Assembly: GCA_050744165.1 (NCBI GenBank) | Contig: JBOGGN010000476.1 | Span: 1-7,322 of the forward strand | From: JBOGGN01 sp050744165 | GTDB lineage: Bacteria > Actinomycetota > Acidimicrobiia > Acidimicrobiales > Palsa-688 | Length of the DNA stretch: 7,322 bases | Reading direction: 5' to 3' | Shown here: one piece after another, positions 4,296 to 7,322 of the stretch | How the letters are laid out: each line of letters starts with the position of its first letter | Numbering within the stretch: the stretch's first letter is position 1 | Program-made: the position numbers and the translations under genes | The notes under the pieces: generated by a model | What the model was told of the DNA's origin: nothing | Database searches by the model: none | Seen by the model: only the letters and a program-made list of their open reading frames with translations

Positions 4296-5005
4296 CCTTG
4301 ACGAGTGCGGCCGCCGACGGCCGGATCGCCGATTCCCGCCTCTGCGAAACCCTTGGCCCGCAGCAGGCACGAGTCACAGGTGCCGCACGGCCGGCCCGAG
4401 CCATCCGGGTCGTAACAGCTGTGGGTCAGCCCGTAGTCGACACCAAGGGCGAGCCCTCGGCGGATGATCTCCGCCTTGGACAGGTCGATGAGCGGGGCAT
4501 GGATGCGCAGCGGCCGGTGGCCCTCAACCCCCGCCTTGGTCGCCAGGTTGGCCATGGCCTCGTAGGCGGCCAGGTACTCGGGCCGGCAATCGGGGTAGCC
4601 GCTGTAGTCCAACGCGTTGACCCCGATGAAGATGTCGGCGGCGTCGAGGGTCTCCGCATAGGCGAGCGCAAAGGAGAGGAAGATGGTGTTTCGGGCTGGC
4701 ACGTAGGTGACGGGGATGTCGGCATCCAACTGCTCGACGCGGTCGTGGTGGGGCACCGCCAGCTCGCTCGTCAGCGCCGAGCCGCCAAAGGCCCGCAGGT
4801 CGATCCGGGCCACCACGTGGGCCTCGACTCCCAGCACCTCCGCCACCCGCCGGGCGGCATCGAGCTCCACCTGGTGGCGCTGGCCGTAGGAGAAGCTCAA
4901 GGCGTAAGGCCGCCAGCCCTCGGCGCGGGCGATGGCCAGCACCGTGGTCGAATCCAAGCCCCCGCTGAGAAGCACCACTGCCGGCCGGCCGTCACCACTG
5001 GTCAC
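4292..5005 (-). CDS. queC: 7-cyano-7-deazaguanine (preQ0) synthase (QueC)
   Basis: A 237-residue ATP- and zinc-dependent enzyme that converts 7-carboxy-7-deazaguanine plus ammonia to preQ0 through an adenylated intermediate. The PP-loop SGGLDSTT is at 14-21. Family blocks SFSYGQRHQVEL (37-48), VPARNTIFLSFALAYAE (103-119) and GVNALDYSGYPDCRPEY (128-144) follow. The C-terminal zinc cysteines lie in SCYDPDGSGRPCGTCDSC. Length is usual for the family (220-240). The GTG at 5005 gives the normal distance to the PP-loop. It is the first gene of a four-gene operon; its TGA overlaps the queE GTG by 4 bases. No preQ1-type riboswitch is recognisable upstream, and a TATCGT hexamer 6 bases before the GTG suggests a leaderless transcript. 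No queF or tgt is in the window, so the fate of preQ0 (queuosine, a secondary metabolite or DNA modification) is open. Confidence 0.96.
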   Translation of the reverse strand: MTSGDGRPAVVLLSGGLDSTTVLAIARAEGWRPYALSFSYGQRHQVELDAARRVAEVLGVEAHVVARIDLRAFGGSALTSELAVPHHDRVEQLDADIPVTYVPARNTIFLSFALAYAETLDAADIFIGVNALDYSGYPDCRPEYLAAYEAMANLATKAGVEGHRPLRIHAPLIDLSKAEIIRRGLALGVDYGLTHSCYDPDGSGRPCGTCDSCLLRAKGFAEAGIGDPAVGGRTRQG

Positions 5006-5011
5006 GGCTCG

Positions 5012-5017
5012 ACGATA
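5012..5017 (-). promoter_or_regulatory. Candidate -10 element for the queC operon
   Basis: On the minus strand TATCGT (5017-5012) ends 6 bases before the queC GTG, which suits a leaderless actinobacterial transcript. No convincing -35 is seen at 16-18 bases upstream. A TTGACG further up (5081-5076) lacks a matching -10. Weakly supported. Confidence 0.3.
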
Positions 5018-5092
5018 CAGGGGTGGGAAAATGCCTCGCCCTCAGCGCCTCGGCCCCACGGGAGGGATGCGACCCCGTCAATGTGCCAATCC

Positions 5093-5124
5093 GGCACCTA
5101 TCTTGGTGCCAGATATACATATCT
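5093..5124. promoter_or_regulatory. Two adjacent inverted repeats, operator candidates
   Basis: GGCACC-TATCTT-GGTGCC (5093-5110) is a perfect 6-base inverted repeat. It is followed without a gap by AGATAT-AC-ATATCT (5111-5124), a second perfect inverted repeat in an AT-rich patch that stands out in this GC-rich window. They lie between the divergent queC and ATPase genes, immediately upstream of the ATPase promoter candidate. Either could bind a dimeric regulator of the ATPase gene; no regulator is encoded nearby. Confidence 0.4.
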
Positions 5125-5137
5125 AGGTGTTCTACTC

Positions 5138-5146
5138 TGGCATACT
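5138..5146 (+). promoter_or_regulatory. Extended -10 promoter candidate for the ATPase gene
   Basis: TGG-CATACT (5138-5146) reads as an extended -10 (TGn plus a 4/6 match to TATAAT). It ends 7 bases before the ATG at 5154, so transcription would begin at or next to the start codon, giving a leaderless mRNA. No Shine-Dalgarno sequence precedes the ATG, in agreement. No clear -35 is present, which an extended -10 does not require. Confidence 0.45.
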
Positions 5147-5153
5147 GGATTCC

Positions 5154-6290
5154 ATGGCCGGTGAGGGCATCAATCCCTTCGACTTCAACCACCCCGCGCG
5201 GGCGCACGAGCTGATCAATCGTCGGAGCGAGCTTGACGTGATCATGAATCTGGTTTGGTCCGGGAACAACGCACGCCTCGCGGCACCTCGTCGCTACGGC
5301 AAGACTTCGCTGCTCCTGGCCGCCGAGCGCGAGGCCGACCGCAAGGGATTTCTCCCTGTCCACGTCGACTTCTACGGCGCCTTGAGCGACGCGGACATCG
5401 CCAACAAGATCGGTACCGCTTACGCGGCCGCGCTGACGGGCAAGGCGCGCCAGGTGTTCTCATCGGTCATCCGGCGCCTCAATCCGACCTTCCGGATTGG
5501 AGGCGGAACCATCCCGTCTTCGGTCGAGCTGGGCGTCAAAGCGAACACGCCCGTCCTCACCGAGTTGCTGGAGATGCCCCGGCGCCTGCACGAGCGCAGC
5601 GGGCAGCGGTTGCTCATCGTCTTCGACGAGTTCCAGGAGGTCATGAACGTCGGCGAGACCGCCAGCTTGATTCGAAGCGTCATCCAGCATCACGGCGACA
5701 TCGCCAGCTACGTGTTCGCGGGATCCGACGTCGGCATGATGCGCGCCTTGTTTGGCGACAAGCGGCGCCCCTTCTACACCCAGGCGGCACCGGTTCCCCT
5801 CCCCCCTCTGCGACCCGATGACCTCATTGACTACATCGGCCGGAAGTTCGACGAGACGGGCAAGGACTCCGCCGAGGGCCTCGAACCAGTCGTGGACACC
5901 GCGGAGGGTCACCCGCAACGAGCGATGCTGTTGGCGTACTACTTGTGGGACAAGACACCACTGGGTGGATCCGCCACCGCCGAAACGTGGGCGGACGCGT
6001 TCGATGCCGCCATCCTGTACGCGATCGACGAATTCGCACGAGCCTGGGACGATTCCAGCGTCACCCTGCGCCGGCTGCTGACGGTCATTGCCGACAACGG
6101 CAGGCGGCTCTACGCCGACGACACCGGAATCCGTACGGGGTCTGGGACGACTCGCGCGTTGAAGACGCTCATTGGCCGCGGCGACGTCGTCGAAGATGCC
6201 AGCAAAGCGACGAGGCACCGGCTGGTGGACCCGTTGCTCGCCAGTTGGATCCGCTCCGGACGACCGATACCGTCGCCCCCCGATCGCTGA
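5154..6290 (+). CDS. AAA-type ATPase of the archaeal-ATPase (PF01637-like) group
   Basis: A 378-residue P-loop ATPase. After an N-terminal INPFDFNHPARAHELINRRSEL segment (6-27) comes the Walker A variant LAAPRRYGKTSLL (42-54), in which PRR-x-GK(T/S) replaces the usual GxxGxGK and is typical of this group. Walker B is LLIVFDEFQ (153-161) with D158-E159, and sensor-like YVFAGSD is at 186-192. The region after about 218 (LRPDDLIDYIGRKF, then GHPQRAMLLAYYLW) is helical and resembles the lid subdomain. The C-terminus (RRLLTVIADN ... GDVVEDASKATRHRLVDPLLASWI) resembles a winged helix. ATG 5154 is chosen over the ATG at 5127 because the latter precedes the promoter candidate and adds residues unlike the family start. 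Members of this group are often orphan proteins of unknown role, sometimes linked to defence or mobile elements. No partner gene adjoins it, so no function is assigned beyond ATPase. Confidence 0.85.
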   Translation: MAGEGINPFDFNHPARAHELINRRSELDVIMNLVWSGNNARLAAPRRYGKTSLLLAAEREADRKGFLPVHVDFYGALSDADIANKIGTAYAAALTGKARQVFSSVIRRLNPTFRIGGGTIPSSVELGVKANTPVLTELLEMPRRLHERSGQRLLIVFDEFQEVMNVGETASLIRSVIQHHGDIASYVFAGSDVGMMRALFGDKRRPFYTQAAPVPLPPLRPDDLIDYIGRKFDETGKDSAEGLEPVVDTAEGHPQRAMLLAYYLWDKTPLGGSATAETWADAFDAAILYAIDEFARAWDDSSVTLRRLLTVIADNGRRLYADDTGIRTGSGTTRALKTLIGRGDVVEDASKATRHRLVDPLLASWIRSGRPIPSPPDR

Positions 6291-6359
6291 ACCACCTTCG
6301 CCCCGATGGCCCCGAGCCCCGGGTCCAGCCCCCGGCTGGCGCACCGGACGGTCGCGGAT

Positions 6360-7100
6360 TCAAGCGATGAGCAGGCGGAGGCCAAGGTCGGCCGCATCGA
6401 GGTCGAGGAGGTCACGGTTGCGTTCGGCCCACCGACCCGAAGCGAGGTCGTCACGGAGACTGCGTACTGCCCTCTGCTCGACCTCGGGCCCGATACCGGC
6501 CCAGAGCGAGATGCCGCGACGGACGTCGTCGTCCAAGTACGCCTCTGGCCGGCGCCAGTAGGCCTCGAAGAAACCATCAGCGCAGTCCCACGGCACGAGC
6601 ACCGGTTCCATCCGAGCTCCGATCGCATGCGCCAACCCCGTCGCCAGGCCGATCGGGGATGGCGCGATCTCGGGCAGGTAGTCACGGGTCAACCAGAACC
6701 GACGATGCCAGGCCTCGTCGGTGGTGTCGCATGTGAAGACCACCACGCGCCGGGCCACACGCCGCATCTCCCGCAGCCCGCCAACGGGATCCTGCCAGTG
6801 ATGCACGGTGGCAAAGGCCATCGCAGCGTCAAAGGTCTGCATTTCGAAGGGAAGTCTCTCCGCCACGGCCGCCACGCACTTCGCAGCGCTTCGGGGACGT
6901 TGCGCACGCATGACTGCCGACGGCTCCACCGCGGTCACTTCACGGTCGGGGGGCTCGTAGGAGCCGGTGCCCGCCCCGACATTCAGCACCGTCCACGCAT
7001 CGCCGAGCGCTGCCCAGACCTGCGCCGCGATCCGCGCTTCGGTGCGCCGCGTCACGCTGTAGGCGGCCCCGATGGTGTCGTACAACTGCCGGCGGGACAT
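6360..7100 (-). CDS. Class I SAM-dependent methyltransferase (Methyltransf_11-like)
   Basis: A 246-residue Rossmann-fold methyltransferase. Motif I is VLNVGAGTGSYEP (38-50), the glycine-rich SAM loop. VTAVEPSAVM (55-64) ends the second strand with the acidic ribose-binding residue E59. AERLPF (80-85) precedes motif IV, FDAAMAFATVHHWQDP (90-105). The C-terminal half (PWDCADGFFEAYWRRPEAYLDDDVRRGIS) resembles that of small-molecule methyltransferases of the UbiE/Methyltransf_11 type, so the substrate is probably a small molecule, but it cannot be named. The ATG at 7100 has a GGTAGGGG site close upstream; a TAGGGT hexamer (7114-7109) 8 bases before the ATG could alternatively be the -10 of a leaderless transcript. 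It converges on the ATPase gene with a 69-base gap that holds no obvious terminator. Confidence 0.85.
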   Translation of the reverse strand: MSRRQLYDTIGAAYSVTRRTEARIAAQVWAALGDAWTVLNVGAGTGSYEPPDREVTAVEPSAVMRAQRPRSAAKCVAAVAERLPFEMQTFDAAMAFATVHHWQDPVGGLREMRRVARRVVVFTCDTTDEAWHRRFWLTRDYLPEIAPSPIGLATGLAHAIGARMEPVLVPWDCADGFFEAYWRRPEAYLDDDVRRGISLWAGIGPEVEQRAVRSLRDDLASGRWAERNRDLLDLDAADLGLRLLIA

Positions 7101-7175
7101 GCACCCCTACCCTAAAACCTGCCCCGCTCGCCGAATAGCGATATTTCCTGCCGTCGTTACTTGACGCGCGCCGGC

Positions 7176-7322
7176 TCAGGCGAAGCTCAAGCCAAACAGG
7201 AGCACCGCGAGGACGAAGAGGGCCACCCCCACCACGAGCAGCCGGCGGGCGGCGCCGGTCCATGCTTGTTCCCATAGCAGCTGGCCCTGAGGCGAATCGT
7301 CGTTCAGGGTGCGGCCCAAGAA
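7176..7322 (-). CDS. C-terminal part of a membrane-anchored protein (partial)
   Basis: An open frame enters from the right edge and runs 48 codons to a TGA at 7178-7176. The peptide starts FLGRTLNDDSPQGQLLWEQAW, continues TGAARRLLVV and ends in a hydrophobic stretch, GVALFVLAVLLFGLSFA. That is one membrane-spanning helix at the extreme C-terminus, with arginines just before it, which by the positive-inside rule would place the upstream domain in the cytoplasm. The start and most of the protein lie outside the window, so the family cannot be named. GC3-rich codons support coding. The spacer to the methyltransferase start is 75 bases. Confidence 0.6.
   Translation of the reverse strand, partial: FLGRTLNDDSPQGQLLWEQAWTGAARRLLVVGVALFVLAVLLFGLSFA

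Noticed and set aside
5006..5100. preQ1 riboswitch upstream of queC
   Set aside because: No short stem with the characteristic A-rich tail and pseudoknot could be recognised, and the candidate -10 leaves almost no leader.
3920..5164. Plus-strand open frame of 414 codons
   Set aside because: It lies opposite queE and queC, whose motifs and overlapping junctions are unambiguous; the plus-strand translation has no recognisable domain.
6291..6359. Terminator between the ATPase and methyltransferase genes
   Set aside because: A short CCGGG...CCCGG stem can be drawn, but no U-tract follows on either strand.

Overview
This is a GC-rich bacterial window that looks actinobacterial. The evidence is a WhiB-family iron-sulfur regulator of WhiB7 type, a beta-carbonic anhydrase very close in motif layout to mycobacterial Rv1284, frequent GTG starts and candidate leaderless promoters. 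A deep-branching class such as Acidimicrobiia is a guess; no rRNA or taxonomic marker is present. No tRNA, rRNA, CRISPR array, insertion sequence or phage gene was seen.

Layout, left to right. (1) On the minus strand, positions 1-287 hold the N-terminal part of a DUF523-family gene. A TAA stop interrupts it, yet family-like sequence continues in the same frame to the window edge. (2) On the minus strand, 415-1131 is a regulatory unit: a promoter with an A/T tract beside the -35, a 59-residue upstream ORF with a strong ribosome binding site, an intrinsic terminator, and then a WhiB7-type gene. This is the architecture expected for whiB7 attenuation and autoregulation. (3) An inositol-monophosphatase-family gene (minus) and an unrecognised conserved-looking gene (plus) diverge from a spacer that carries a 50-base hairpin-forming palindrome. 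(4) On the minus strand, 5005 down to 2639 is a tightly overlapping operon, queC-queE-queD-beta-carbonic anhydrase. Junctions overlap by 4, 1 and 4 bases. The three que genes convert dihydroneopterin triphosphate to preQ0, the 7-deazaguanine precursor of queuosine and other 7-deazapurines. (5) An AT-rich spacer with two adjacent inverted repeats separates queC from a plus-strand AAA-type ATPase with P-loop, Walker B and a C-terminal winged-helix-like region. (6) A minus-strand class I SAM-dependent methyltransferase converges on the ATPase gene. (7) The right edge holds the C-terminal 48 codons of a minus-strand membrane-anchored protein.

The most interesting items are the whiB7 leader with its uORF and terminator, the divergent-promoter palindrome at 1970-2019, the translational coupling of a carbonic anhydrase to preQ0 synthesis, the CX14CX2C cluster motif of QueE, and the in-frame nonsense codon in the DUF523 gene.
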